NCBI GenBank assembly: GCA_963995505.1
Contig: OZ023198.1
Coordinates: 11,213,141-11,277,140, forward strand
From: Hypericum androsaemum
Lineage: Eukaryota > Streptophyta > Magnoliopsida > Malpighiales > Hypericaceae
DNA length: 64,000 nucleotides
Direction: 5' to 3'
Shown here: in pieces, positions 13,875 to 25,299 of the stretch
Position numbering within the stretch: the stretch's first letter is position 1
Layout: every line of letters starts with the position of its first letter
Position numbers and translations under genes: made by a program
Notes under the pieces: model-generated
What the model saw: only the letters and a program-made list of their open reading frames with translations
Databases searched by the model: none
What the model was told of the DNA's origin: nothing

Positions 13875-14750
13875 TATTCATTTATTGATTCTGTTTTCTT
13901 GCTGAAGAATCTCTGGCATCCCATTATTGTTTGGTCGACGGTTACACAGGGCCCTACAAAATCTTTAAGGCTCATGAGTTCGCAGCTCATACTTGCACTT
14001 TGCTCATAATAGAATGAAAAGATGAGTGTGTAGGAGATTCGATACTGTCTTGTCCCCTTGAAAGCACTGGAGGCTGTTACCTTTTTTTAGACCGGCATTG
14101 CCACAAGTGAGAAATTTTATCTCATTGTGAACTTGATCAGATGTGATAGCAAGAACTTATGGTTCTCGTTGCCTTTGTCTTTAACTCGAAAATTGAACGC
14201 AAGGCCTGCCTTTGCATTGGCATCCAGATCTGTTAAAATGTTAAATCATTTGTATTCCTACGGTCAAGGGCATCAATCCTGGGTGTCATTTAATGATCGA
14301 AGAGGGTTCCCAATGTTTCCTTCTTCACATTTTGTTTAAATCCTTCCCTAAGGAGAGCATAGGTTGAAATATATGTTGTTGAAGACAGTGTGGCTCGAAG
14401 CCTTCATTATGACATGAAGTACATTTTCATGATGCTTATTGTTCGTAGAGTAATTTATGGCAAATTGCTCGAGTTTCGCATAGAACTGTGGATATATGCT
14501 TTTCCCATATTTCATGGAAATGTAGAACTCTTACAGGGATGATCGTGCAACTTTTTGTGGAACTCTTATGTAAATCACTTCAATCTTCTTCTTTATTAAG
14601 ATGGTTCATATGTAAAGTCACTTTGATGTTCTATTCCATCTTTTTCTTCTCCCCCTCTCCCCTCTGCATTTTCTCTGTATCGTAGTTTGTGAATCGATGT
14701 ACTGCATTTACGTCCTTTGTGTTTATGCAAGGTAATGTTCCATTTATGCT
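13875..14750. other. Spacer with gene-fragment-like modules
   Basis: Shared with 45584-46230. Contains a stretch (14120-14530) that looks transcribed-gene-like in base composition but yields no recognised domain, and the left half of the dispersed module (from about 14580) interrupted at 14753. Confidence 0.4.
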
Positions 14751-15182
14751 TTACAGCCTGTTTGGAAATAATTCTGTCCGGAAAATAATTATATTTCTAT
14801 TTCTTAATAGTAATAGAAAGGAATTCCTTTCTCATTTTCTTGTTTGGAATCATAAGTTATATTTTTGGAATTGATTTGCCACTTTACATAAATACTCTTA
14901 TAATTAGCAGATCCAAAGTAAGATAGAAAAGCTAATCTAAACCAACTTTGAGTTTCAATCTAAAATCTGGTACAACCAGCAACTAAAATCTGTTGCCAAA
15001 ATGTTGAGCCAAGTAGCAACTTCTCAATGATCCAAAACACTAGTTTAGAAGAAAAATATAGTCCCAAGTAAACCAGAAATAGGTACAACCAGATCAAACA
15101 CATCAATTGATTAGCAACTTCACATATTGGACCATGAGAACACCACTAAGATATGCCTAGTCGTTCATCTTCTGTGATAACT

Positions 15183-15375
15183 ACTTATCACGGATATCTC
15201 GTGGTATGGCAAAAAGAGTCTTTACACATCTTGGATTAAACATAAGATACTCAATGGCATCCGCGAGATGTTCTTCAACAAAACCTATTCTCTCCAATTC
15301 TTCAACAATCTCTTCCAGGGGCCTAGTTGGAGGAAAAGCATTTTCGACAGCTTGTGCAATGTTCGTTTTGTGTAT
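15183..15375 (-). pseudogene. Myb/SANT-like protein C-terminal remnant of the Harbinger element
   Basis: The minus-strand frame reads PLEEIVEELERIGFVEEHLA, then DAIEYLMFNPRCVKTLFAIP and RDIRDK before a stop. This matches the C-terminal helix and 'F..LP..LR..WL' signature of the Myb/SANT-like proteins that accompany PIF/Harbinger transposases (known family pattern). Those proteins bind subterminal DNA and help transposase import. The SANT DNA-binding half was not found, so this is a fragment. Confidence 0.5.
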
Positions 15376-15989
15376 CCAAAACAGTGGACTCTAATCAAGT
15401 GAGCATTTTAAGATAAGAACAGAAGAAATGAGTAATAGAAAAAAAGAGTAGCCACCTGATCCAGCTTCAGCTTAATCGAACCTGCTTTAGGCACCTCGCT
15501 CCAGTGAGCTCACTAACCTCACAAGAAACCCACAGGAGAAAGACAAGCGCCAGAGGAATCTGCAGTACAAAATTTTCTAACATTGCTCAGTTTCTAAGGA
15601 TGATTACGGAAGCCAAAAAATGCAAGGATCTCATCCAAATGTAGCAAGTTATAGACACTGCAATACCTATTGAGAGACAAACAGCTAGGCAAAGATGCCA
15701 AATTTCAAGACAATGGACCCTAACTAAGTGACCACGTTGATGATAAGAACAGATGAAATAAGTAGAACCAAAAGGGGAGCTATTTGATCCAGCTTCACCT
15801 CCCTAATAAAACCCACTTTAGTCTCCTTCGTTGAGCTTACAAAACCTCACAAGAAACCCACGAGGGAAAGAGAAAGACTGTACATTTCATCCACACAGCT
15901 ACCAAAAGAACCCCACTAAAGCAGAGATATTTCCCTTTTAAACTGAACAAGAGCATAACAACAGTTCATTAACACTAGTGGCTATTACC

Positions 15990-16240
15990 AAGAAAACATA
16001 GATCGTTAAACCAAGAAAAACCCAGATTGCTAAACCAAGAAAAATTCAGATCATTAAACAAGAAACTCAGATCGTTAAACTAACAAACACTCAGATCGTT
16101 AAACCAAGAAAAACTCAGATTGTTAAACCAAGAAACTCAGATCGTTAGACCAACAAAAACACATATCGTTAAACCAAGAAACCCAGATCGTTAGACCAAG
16201 AAAAACCCAGATCCTTAAATCAATAAAAATCCATATCATA
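15990..16240. repeat. Subterminal tandem repeat in the Harbinger element
   Basis: About nine degenerate copies of a 25-30 bp unit with core CAGATCGTTAAACCAAGAAA. It lies close to the right end of the element, where Harbinger-type elements carry protein-binding repeats; that role is inference. Confidence 0.75.
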
Positions 16241-16847
16241 CTAGAGAGATAGAGAGATTAGCAGCTGAGGACAAAGCTGTCTCACTCGCAGAGAAGGAAG
16301 ACGAGGACGGGAAAGGAGGAGCTCGAGGACGAGAGGAGGAGCTCAAGGCTCCATTTCTCCACGCCCCTGCAATTGTAAGATTGGGTTAAGTTGTTTTTGT
16401 TATATTAGTATATAAGGAAGGGTATAATAGACATTTTGTACCAATTCCAGTTTTAGTCCCTACAAATCTGAGCTATTTCTATAGGAATTCTAAATCCGGA
16501 CTTTTAAACAAAATAGGAATTCTTTTCCGAAAATATTTGGTTCCAAACAAAGTAAAAATTTTTAAAACTCCGGAAATGAATTCCATTTCCCATTTTTAAT
16601 AGTTTCCAAACAGGCTGTTAGAGTCTTGTTTTTCGATTTTATGCGCATGCTACATTGTGTATCGTGGTGCTGTTCGGGGCTCACCTCGTCGATGAGCACG
16701 ATTTTGGATTCGGATTCGAGAGCTGCATGTTGAGCAACAGTGTTAAATACAAGTTAAATTTTTTTTACCACTCTTTAAAAATCCTACCGAGCTCGAATTT
16801 GGATTAGTTGATCCAATGTACTGATCACCAAATAATATATTTAAAAA

Positions 16848-17876
16848 GGAAAAATTATGCTCGAGTCCCTCATGTTTGTTTTTATGTGCCCTCGGGCCTT
16901 TCTGTTTTGAAAAATCTACTATGTTACTCCTCTAGTTTGGAAAAATTATACTTTTGAATTCTTATGCTCAGAATATTCGATGTTCTTTTAATGAAACGAC
17001 CAAAATATCTTTGAAACAAAAAATAAAAAGGAGCTGATATCATATCTTGCTTCTTCCTCAGAAACGATCGAATCAAGAAAAACCATTTCACCTTCCTTCT
17101 AAACGAACCGTCGCCGGAAAATTCAATTAAAATCAACTTCTAACAATTACAGAGCTTCAATTACAATCAAGCTCGAGCCTCTTCGCCTCAAACCAAACCT
17201 GGGTCGAAGACAGAGGAGAGAGGGTGGCATTGTGTTCCTCACCTGGACCCAATTTTACCCCATCTCCCCCCAAATCGAGCTTATCGTTCCCTGAAAACCT
17301 AATCTAAGAACCCAATTTTATCAGTAACCAATTTTACCAATACATCGTCCAACGCCGCCATGGATTCTGTCCAGAACCTTCAAACAACATCCAATTCGGT
17401 GGGTGGAGGAGGTGTCGGAAGTCGTCGGAGTTGTATCAGAGGTCGGGGCTTTTGTCGGGGTTGCCGGAAGAGCTCATCGGGTCGATTGAGGTTCCAATCG
17501 AAAACGACGTCGTTCCAGTTCTGCTCGACTCCAATTCCAATCTCGATTTAACCAATTATTTCCTTTCAACAAGCTTGCAATTGGAGTCATTCTTGGTAAG
17601 AGTTTGATGCGTGGTGCATTAATTTTATTAGCGATTAAGAGTTAATTGGTTACTGGGTTTGGTTAGCCATTGATTGAGAGTTCTGGGTCTTCGTACCCTT
17701 TTGGTGAAGATGGGTTCCATGGCTGTTGATTTTTTTTAAGTTGATTTTGTTGGTGAAGATGGGTTTTTGGCCTGATAATTTTTTCAAACTAGAAGAATCA
17801 CATAATCGATTTTTCAAAATAGAAGGACCAGAGAGCACATAAAAACAAACATGAAGGACTCAAACGTAATTTTCCC
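16848..17876. mobile_element. Element with long TIRs and captured gene sequence (Pack-MULE-like)
   Basis: Long imperfect inverted repeats of about 100 bp: 16848-16950 pairs with 17773-17876. Both arms contain TCATGTTTGTTTTTATGTGC and TCTAGTTTG in inverted order, at roughly 80% identity by eye. Long TIRs and GC-richer, gene-like interior fit a Mutator-like element with captured host DNA. A clean 9-bp target duplication was not found, so class assignment is tentative. Confidence 0.6.
17150..17590 (+). pseudogene. Captured 5' end of an unidentified host gene
   Basis: Inside the long-TIR element, a UTR-like stretch leads to ATG 17360 (GCCGCCATGG context). The opening frame reads MDSVQNLQTTSNSVGGGG. 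Shifting frame after about 17465, a continuous segment LPEELIGSIEVPIENDVVPV and LLDSNSNLDLTNYF is readable to about 17580. The apparent frame change suggests a damaged first exon. I do not recognise the family. Confidence 0.35.
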
Positions 17877-18284
17877 AAAAAAATTAAGCGTCGAACTACA
17901 TACAGGATACAAGATATAGCTAACAATCTACCTCTTTCTTTTAGGATCTCAATTTTTTATAATTTGCGTGGGGAAAGGTCAGCGGCCGTTTTGGAGTACT
18001 TGAATGGAAAAAAAATATTTTCGTTTAATTTGTAGTAATTCATCTTTTATTACTAGTCTATTTTGACTTTTTGAAATGCACCCTACTTGTCTCTTGATAT
18101 CTGAGTATTTTTTATGTTTGAACCGACTAATTTAGATTTGAATTAGGTGTCAAAGTTCTCCCAATACTTATTTAACACTGTTGTGTTTTCAATAATTCGA
18201 ATTCTATTATGTTAATGATTGATCAAAGTATTTATTAGTGGATAAATACAAGGATGAAGACAATATAGTCGAGACTCCCATATC
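17877..18284. other. Spacer up to the truncated-unit boundary
   Basis: No gene seen. At about 18285 sequence homologous to the LINE relic of unit 1 (from 4971) begins abruptly. Everything that would precede it in a full unit (CKX, helicase remnant, LINE 3' end) is missing, so a deletion or recombination breakpoint lies here. Confidence 0.55.
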
Positions 18285-18511
18285 AACTCTACATATGAAA
18301 TCACTAAACTAAATGAACCAGGCAAACTGAGGGCCGCAGCAAAAGAACGACCTTTAGTAACCAACTGAGCTCCAGTAGAGGCTTTGCGTTGAATCTCCTG
18401 AGGAGGGTCATGTCACTAGTTTACGCCTCTACGAACTTTGCCTTGGTCACGAATTTATTTTCCACCCTTGTTCCGTTAATCTCGAGAATTAACGACTCTA
18501 ATTCTTCTTGG
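18285..18511 (-). mobile_element. LINE relic, left piece, split by copia R1
   Basis: Matches 4971-5210 and 39640-39875 (zf-RVT-adjacent and RRM-like parts). Copia R1 is inserted after the AGAAA at 18512-18516, and the LINE relic resumes at 26897. Confidence 0.7.
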
Positions 18512-18516
18512 AGAAA

Positions 18517-19091
18517 TGTTGGACCTTGGGCCCATTAGGCCCATAAGTTGGGTTGGATGGGCCGGTCAACCAGAGTTGACCGGCCCGATGCCACGCAAGC
18601 GCCACGTCAGCGTGACGTGTCGCTGACATCATATGGCCTTGCCACGTGGTCCGAAGTGCCACGTGGCGGACATGCGGTCTGAAGCGCCACGTGACGTGAC
18701 ACGTGGCGGACGTGTGGCCTAAAAGTGCCACGTGGCAGCCATGCGCAACATGTGGCGTGCCACGTGGTGCATTTTGGTTGTCCGGATTTCCCTATAAAAA
18801 GAAAATTTTGGCAGGACCAATTTGTAACTTTGCCTACAACCACTCAATAAGAAAGAAAAATTCTGGATTAGTTCCTGAATTTTGATCAGATTTTCAATAG
18901 AGGAAATCTCGTGAAAATCAATTACGAATCCGTTCAAACGTGATCGTAATTCGACTAGCACGAAGACGTTGTGGACCCGAGCCTGTGGACCTCTTGCTTC
19001 AACAAGTAAGTGATTTATTATTAACGAATTAGTTTGTTAATTAAATAAGTTTAACACGTAATTACTCATTAATTATGCGTCGAATCTGTCA
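18517..19091 (+). repeat. R1 5' LTR (575 bp)
   Basis: Ends TG...CA. It is 75 bp shorter than the 3' LTR: about 45 bp were lost between two copies of GGGCCCATTAGG near the start, and more in the G-box repeats. TATA box TATAAAA at 18793-18799. Several substitutions also separate the two LTRs, so insertion is older than the tandem duplication. Confidence 0.92.
18590..18770 (+). promoter_or_regulatory. G-box repeat cluster in R1 5' LTR
   Basis: Repeats of GCCACGTGG (palindromic CACGTG core) separated by about 30 bp, upstream of the TATA box in U3. In plants CACGTG is a target of bZIP and bHLH factors in ABA and light responses. A role here is inferred from position and repetition. Confidence 0.6.
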
Positions 19092-19093
19092 AT

Positions 19094-19105
19094 TGGTATC
19101 AGAGC
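19094..19105 (+). other. R1 primer binding site
   Basis: TGGTATCAGAGC, two bases after the 5' LTR, complementary to the 3' end region of plant initiator tRNA-Met; standard for Ty1/copia. Confidence 0.92.
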
Positions 19106-20211
19106 ATGGTTGAAACCATGTTTTGATGATAATATGATATTTTAATTCAAATAATTATGTGATTTTTTGGGTTAAAAATCGTATTAATTGTAATTTTATT
19201 GAAAATCATAATCTGTTGGACTTTAAAATAATTAATTTAGAACCAGCGGGACTAAATTAAATTTTGCCTAACTGCGAGGGCAAATTTGCGCACGCGCGAA
19301 ACCTTAAGATACCAATCTAAAATTTGACCGCTTACGTGGCACCTGCGTGTCATGGACTTTGGTGTAATTTTCGGAAAATTTGGGGATTAATTGGAAATTT
19401 TCCCAAAAATCCCCAAATCGAAAATAAACCCTAATCGGGCGATTTGGGCGATTTCGCCCGAAATTGAATTTCGTCGATTTCGTCAGAAATCCGACGATTT
19501 CGACGCCGTAGATCGACGATAGTCGATTCTCCGGCTTCTCCTCGACAGTTTGATACCACTTTTGTGGATCGACGTCGCCGAAAAATGAAGATCGACGTCG
19601 ACGACGACGGAGAGGCGCAGAATGGAGAAGACAACCGCGACGGAGAACGGCTGGACGACGGCCCGCGAGGCTGCTACAGACATGCTCGCGAGGCCGAGAC
19701 GAGTCGTAGGAGGGCGATGCGGTGGCGATTTCGCCTTCGCAGTCGGGGAGAGAGAAATCAGAAGGGGCAAAATATGCGAGGGGCAAAATTATAATTTCAT
19801 GATTTTTTCCGAAAATATTATACCCGGGTCAAGAAAATCAAAAAATCGGACGGATTGGTCTGGTTTCTTGGTTCGACCCAACCCGATTTACGGTTATGTC
19901 AAAATTGGACTTAAATATTGGGTTTTTTCTCTTTTAATTGGATAAAATCAGTTTTTATTCAATTAAAATCTAATAAATTGATAAACATTTTGAGAAAATT
20001 TTGTCAATTAGGTTTATTAAAATTATGACGATATTTTAATAAACTTAAAAATATTTTGGAACGAGTTCCGAGATATGTAAAAGTTAAACTAAAATCACAT
20101 AAATTGATCCATAATATGATCATCAAAAGATTGGAAAATGAGTTTTTCAATCCTAATTTGGGAAAATATGAGTATTAACCCGAAATTGAATTGCAATTGT
20201 TACAAGATTTG

Positions 20212-20793
20212 ATGGCTACTGGAGATAGGTATCTGAGCTTCTGTGCAACAGAACTTCGACAGAAGATTCTGAAGCGCCGTTTACCGCTGCGTGTGCCTAA
20301 GGATGACATGTATATTATCGTCGAGCACATTGAGGCTGTTCACCGGGAGATGCAAGAATGCATCTGGGCCGGAGGTTACGATCATGGAGAGGACTGGCCC
20401 TCTATGTTTCGAGACTTCCTGGTCACGCTAAAAATCCAACAAGATATGAGTATCTTCTCGGCACCTGAGTTCAATACCCATAGAGATGCTCTCTATGGTT
20501 TGATTCACTATCTCGAGGAGAGGGGTCTTCTCAGAGAAATGATACCTTCTCCTGTTCTGGAGCTGCGAAGCGGTTTGATCTTGAACCGCTACCTCGCTAA
20601 GGAATACCATTACAGTTTTCCTCCGCTCCTGATCATCTGGATCATGGATTCAATTCCAGTTCCGGCAAGTACCCTGGAACTTCTCGCCGGATCGTCCTCG
20701 CACCCGGTCCCCACAGGATCGTCCTTGGACCCGAATCCAGATATGTATCTAGATTCTCCTACCGGATCGCCTGGAAATCCGATCCCTGTGTGA
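20212..20793 (+). CDS. Extra ORF in the leader of R1, unknown function
   Basis: The ATG at 20212 opens a frame of 193 codons with no stop, in a leader that normally does not code. The N-terminal two thirds look globular (TELRQKILKRRLPLRVPKDD, then VEHIEAVHREMQECIWAGGY, and an aromatic-rich helix-like part). The tail is Pro/Ser/Gly-rich with repeated GSS and NP motifs. I do not recognise a family; it does not resemble Gag, Env or a movement protein that I can name. It lies between the primer site and gag, is sense to the element, and is absent from the chimeric element at 46483. It could be a captured host exon or an accessory retrotransposon gene. Confidence 0.55.
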   Translation: MATGDRYLSFCATELRQKILKRRLPLRVPKDDMYIIVEHIEAVHREMQECIWAGGYDHGEDWPSMFRDFLVTLKIQQDMSIFSAPEFNTHRDALYGLIHYLEERGLLREMIPSPVLELRSGLILNRYLAKEYHYSFPPLLIIWIMDSIPVPASTLELLAGSSSHPVPTGSSLDPNPDMYLDSPTGSPGNPIPV

Positions 20794-21156
20794 TTACATG
20801 TTATGTTTAACTGTCCCCATGTACATATGTTATTTTTGGGGGAATTTTGTACAATAGGTTGAGACCTTGTCTGAGTTTTTTACATGTGTGTATAAGCTCA
20901 GAATGTACAAATGCATGTAATTAAATAAAAATATTTGTTTACTTACTTCCACTTGAATTTACTATCGAGGAACTTTAAATGGTTGAAGTTTAAGATTAAT
21001 ACTTGAATGGTGAGGGGAAGCATGCCCGCGACTCACTTCGATTTTGAGATTAATCAAGAACTTCATATCGTTAAAAAGTTATGAGTGAATAGTAAATTGT
21101 ATCATATTGCCAAATCAAATTTCTAATATGTTCTCATATTAAAAATCCCTATAGAG

Positions 21157-24100
21157 ATGTCAGTTGCTTCTAGATCCATCATAGCTGAGCTAAACCGTGA
21201 GTTAAAACTCAATGGTGAAAACTATGAGAATTGGAGCATGAAAATTCAATATGTGCTTGAAGAACAAGAGGTTCTGGAGCACATACATGTGATAATGATT
21301 GAGCCTGAAGAAGGCATAACTGCTCAACATAAGCGAGATAAGGAAGCTTATGTTATTTGGAAGAGGAAAAATACTACTGCTCGATTGATCTTGTTGAGTT
21401 CAATGATGGATGATATCACCAGACAATTTCGCGTGCATGACAATACGAAAGAGTTATGGGATGCTCTCAAAAAAAAATTCGGAAAGCTTTCAGTGTCGAA
21501 ACTGCGTGCTTTGACTATAAGGTTTGACACCTTTAAAAAGCATCCGGAGGTTTCCACGAGGAAACACTTGAGAGTGATGTCCAATATGATCAGTGAACTG
21601 GCAGAGGCTGGTCACATACTCAGCAACGAGCAGCAGATTCAAGCTGTCATCCGTTCTCTACCACCAAGTTGGGAACAGATGAAGATGAATCTTACCCATT
21701 CCGATAATTTGGTAACATTTGATGATGTTGCCAGACACCTTGAGCTGGAGGAAGATCGCCTCCTAGCTATGAAATCCCACCCTGAAGCCCATTCGATTTG
21801 TTCGACTGGGAGTGGTGGGAAAAAGAAGAAAGGTAAAGGGAAGGGTAAGTGTAAACAAACTCCAAAGGCTGAAAACCATGGAACCAAGTTGGATGGCTCC
21901 AAGGCTAAAAAGAACAAGCAATTTAACATTTCAAAAGTGAAATATTTTAACTGTCAACAGAAGAGACATTTTGCAAAAGATTGCAAGATGCCCAACCAGG
22001 TACATCTAAACTCAAGTGTGAGTAAGTTGTATGTATCTTCTTGTACCTTTCTAACTGAGTCACATTCTATGTGGGTGATTGCTTCAGGAGCGACAGACCA
22101 CATAGCTAGAGACCGTTGTTCGTTCGTTGAGTACAAGCAGTTGCCGGCTGGAGCAAAAACTATTTTTGTCGGTAACAACTCGTGCGTGGATGTGAAAGGC
22201 CTGGGCACTTGTAGATTACACCTTCGTGGTGGTCGTGCCCTTCTTTTACATGACGTGTTGTTTGCTCCAAACATACGAAAGAACCTGATCTCAGTTTCGG
22301 CCTTAATGTCTTTAGGTTTTCGGTTGTCGTTTGAGAACGACACCGTTAGATTATTTTTGGATGATGCCTATTTTGGCCTTGGATATATATCGGAAGATTT
22401 TTTGATTCTGGATATTGATCCTTGTGAAAATTTTTCCTTTGTCACTAGTTCAAACTCATCAGAGGATGATATTAAACTATGGCATTCTAGACTTGGCCAT
22501 ATCGGTCAGGATCGTTTAAACCGTCTAGCTAAGGCAGGACTGTTGGGCAATATAGAGAAATCTATATTACCTAGTTGCGTATCCTGTCTAGAAGGGAAAA
22601 GCACTAGGAAACCTTTCGGTACTGGGGCTAGAGCCAAATTTCTACTATAATTAGTCCATTTTGACATATGTGGTCCAATGAATGCGAGGGCAAGGCATGG
22701 AGCATATTACTTCATCACCTTTATTGACGACTATACTAGATATGGTCTGATATACCTGATTTCTCACAAGTCTGAAGCCTTAAACTGCTTCATGACATAC
22801 ATGAGTTTTGTTGAGAATCAGAAGGACAGAAAGATAAAGGCCTTACGAACTGATCGTGGCCGTGAATATCTTTCTGATGAGTTCAAAGATCTATGCATTG
22901 AAAAAAGAATTGAACATCAGTTGTCCATTCCTTATACACCACAGTAAAACGGAGTTGCTGAAAGAAGGAATAGAACCCTTCTTGATATGGTTAGATCGAT
23001 GATGGCAGAGGTAAGTTTGCCTATATCATTCTATGGAGATGCGCTCCTGACTACCGCATACGTTCTAAACCGTGTTCCCTCTAAGTCTGTTACAGCCACT
23101 CCTTACGAAATGTGGACAGATCGGAAGCCCGATTTATCCTATTTTAAGCCATGGGGCTGTGCGTCATATGTCCATTCTACCTCAAGTGCTTTCGATAAAT
23201 TAGGACCGAGAGGTAGAAAAAGTATCTTTATAAGATACCCAGTGGTATCTAAAGGGTACGTGTTCGTGGGTGAACTGGACAATGGATATGTAACAGAATT
23301 TGAATCACGCGATGTCACATTTTTAGAAAATGAATTTCCAAAGTTGGGGGAGGTTAGTAGTGACCTTACCCTTTATGAGACAAATGAACCAGAATCATCT
23401 GGATCACTTCTTCCGAGTGGGAGATTTGAGGAGGAAGATAGAGATTTTTCAACTCAAAATGATCCAGAAGGTCGTGATCTGAGTCCTGAAAGGGAAGTAA
23501 TTCCTTATTCCAGTGGGAGTACGGTATTTCTACCCAGTGGGAGTGCGATTCCTGGATATGATGAATATATGAGAGATGTTTATCAAAATCGGAAATACCG
23601 TAGGTCTAGCAGAACTAGCATACCACGCTGACGATTTGACATCGAAGGCGAGGCTAATGCATTCTTGGTATCACTAAAGAAATTTGGTGGTCCAAGTGAA
23701 ATTCTTTTGGCCATCCTGCAGGATGAAGATGAACCTAAAAATGTATCTGGAGCATTGTCATCTCTAAAATGTGATGAATGGATGAATGCAATGGAAGAAG
23801 AAATGTCTTCTATGATCAAAAACCAGGTTTGGGATCTGGTTGACCTACCTAAGGGACGTAGGGCAATTGGGAATAAGTGGATTCTCAAAATCAAGCGCAA
23901 TGCAGATGGCAGTATCGAAAGATACAAAGTACGTTTGGTTGCCCAAGGGTTTAAACAACAGTCTGGGATAGACTATGAGGAGACTTTTGCACCTGTTGTT
24001 AGATTTACGTCAATTAGGGTCATTTTAGCTATGGTTGCTAACATGAATCTAGAATTATATTAAATGGATGTAAAGACTGCTTTTCTCCACGGAGAATTGG

Positions 24101-25299
24101 ATGAAGAAATCTATATGATTCAGCCTGAGGGCTACATTCAAAAAGGCTGCGAACACAAAGTTTGCAAATTGAATAGATCAATTTATGGCCTTAAGCAGTC
24201 GTCAAGACAGTGGTATATTCGCTTTTATAATACGATCATGCAGCATGATTTTATAATGATAGACGAAGATCATTGTGTGTATGTTAAGCGATCAGGGAAG
24301 AAGTTTGTTATCATCACTTTATATGTTGATGACATACTTTTAGTTGGAAATGACATGGGATTTCTTGTCGAAATCAAAGATTGGTTATCTTTCAACTTTG
24401 AAATGAAAGACATGGGTGAAGCGGATTACATACTCGGAGTTAAGATTTCGAGGAATCGTTCGAAGAGAATAGTATCTCTTTCACAAGAGACATATATTCG
24501 CAAAGTAGTAGAACGTTTCAATTATGATCACAGTAACCCAAAGTATGTCCCATTGGTTAAAGGTCATAATTTGTGTAAGGACATGTGCCCAAAAATAGCT
24601 AAACAACGTAGGGACATGGAGAAGATTCCTTATGCCAATGCAGTTGGATGCCTGATGTACGCAATGTTGTGTACTAGACCTGACATTTGCTATGCTGTTG
24701 GAATAGCAAGTAGATATCAGTCTGATCCAGGCAGTGCTCACTGGAAGGCTGTCAAATGGATTTTGAAATATTTGAATACTACTACAGAATACTCCTTGTG
24801 CTATCAAGGCCGTGACCTGATATTGAGTGGCTATACTGATGCTGATTGGGGAGGTGATGTAGATAAGAAAAAGTCTACATCTGGATTCGTTTTCTTGTTG
24901 AACGGGGGTGCTATCTCATGGAGCAGTAAGAAGCAAACATGTGTATCCCTGTCAACAATGGAAGCAAAATATGTAGCTTCAGCTCATACTGCACAAGAAG
25001 TGGTATGGTTGAAGAGATTCTTAAGCCATCGCTCCCTGATCAACTCGACGGAGCCCGTGAGTCTATTCTGCGACAACCAGGCAGCTATAGCATATGCTAA
25101 GCATCCTAGATTCCATAGCAGAGCTAAGCATATAGATATTAAATTTTACTTTGTTAGAAATTTAATAAAATATAAAGAACTGTGTATGAAATACATATCT
25201 ACATGAGATATGGCCGCAGATCCAATGACTAAAGTATTACCTAGAGAACTGTTCGAGAGACATGTTAAGTCACTGGGTTTACGACGGTTTCATTTGTAA
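21157..25299 (+). pseudogene. R1 gag-pol polyprotein, five in-frame stops
   Basis: One frame of 1381 codons from ATG 21157 to TAA 25297-25299. Order: Gag (LNGENYENWSMKIQYVL at the start), zinc knuckle at about residue 267 (first Cys replaced: YFNCQQKRHFAKDC), protease at about 308 (VIASGATDH, the catalytic Asp is Ala), gag-pre-integrase (LWHSRLGHIG), integrase (FDICGP, RTDRGREY, NGVAERRNRT), RT (GNKWILKIK, MDVKTAFLHGEL, YVDD), and RNase H (GYTDADWGGD; EAKY where EAEY is usual). Stops: TAA 22648, TAA 22945, TGA 23629, TAA 24061, TGA 25204. No frameshifts, so decay is by point mutation. Confidence 0.93.

Larger units (their letters stand above)
14754..16617. mobile_element. PIF/Harbinger-type DNA transposon, non-autonomous
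   Basis: The perfect 15-bp terminal inverted repeats CAGCCTGTTTGGAAA (14754) and TTTCCAAACAGGCTG (ending 16617) are flanked by the 3-bp target duplication TTA (14751-14753, 16618-16620). The homologous empty site at about 30328-30340 has TTA once, which confirms insertion. Inside are a Myb/SANT-like ORF relic on the minus strand, two diverged copies of a segment of about 160 bp (15390-15548 and 15720-15880) and a subterminal tandem repeat. No DDE transposase ORF was seen. Confidence 0.85.

Noticed and set aside
18590..18770. CRISPR-like array
   Set aside because: Repeats are degenerate, unspaced and within an LTR of a plant element; no cas genes and a eukaryotic context.
18498..18961. ORFs in the LTR G-box repeats
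   Set aside because: They arise from the GCCACGTGG repeats and occur in all LTRs irrespective of frame.
19304..19945. Arg/Asp-rich ORFs in the R1 leader, both strands
   Set aside because: Low-complexity frames in a CGACG-rich stretch; not kept in the R2 leader.
21348..22343. Minus-strand ORFs inside R1 and chimera gag-pol
   Set aside because: Antisense shadows of the gag-pol frame.
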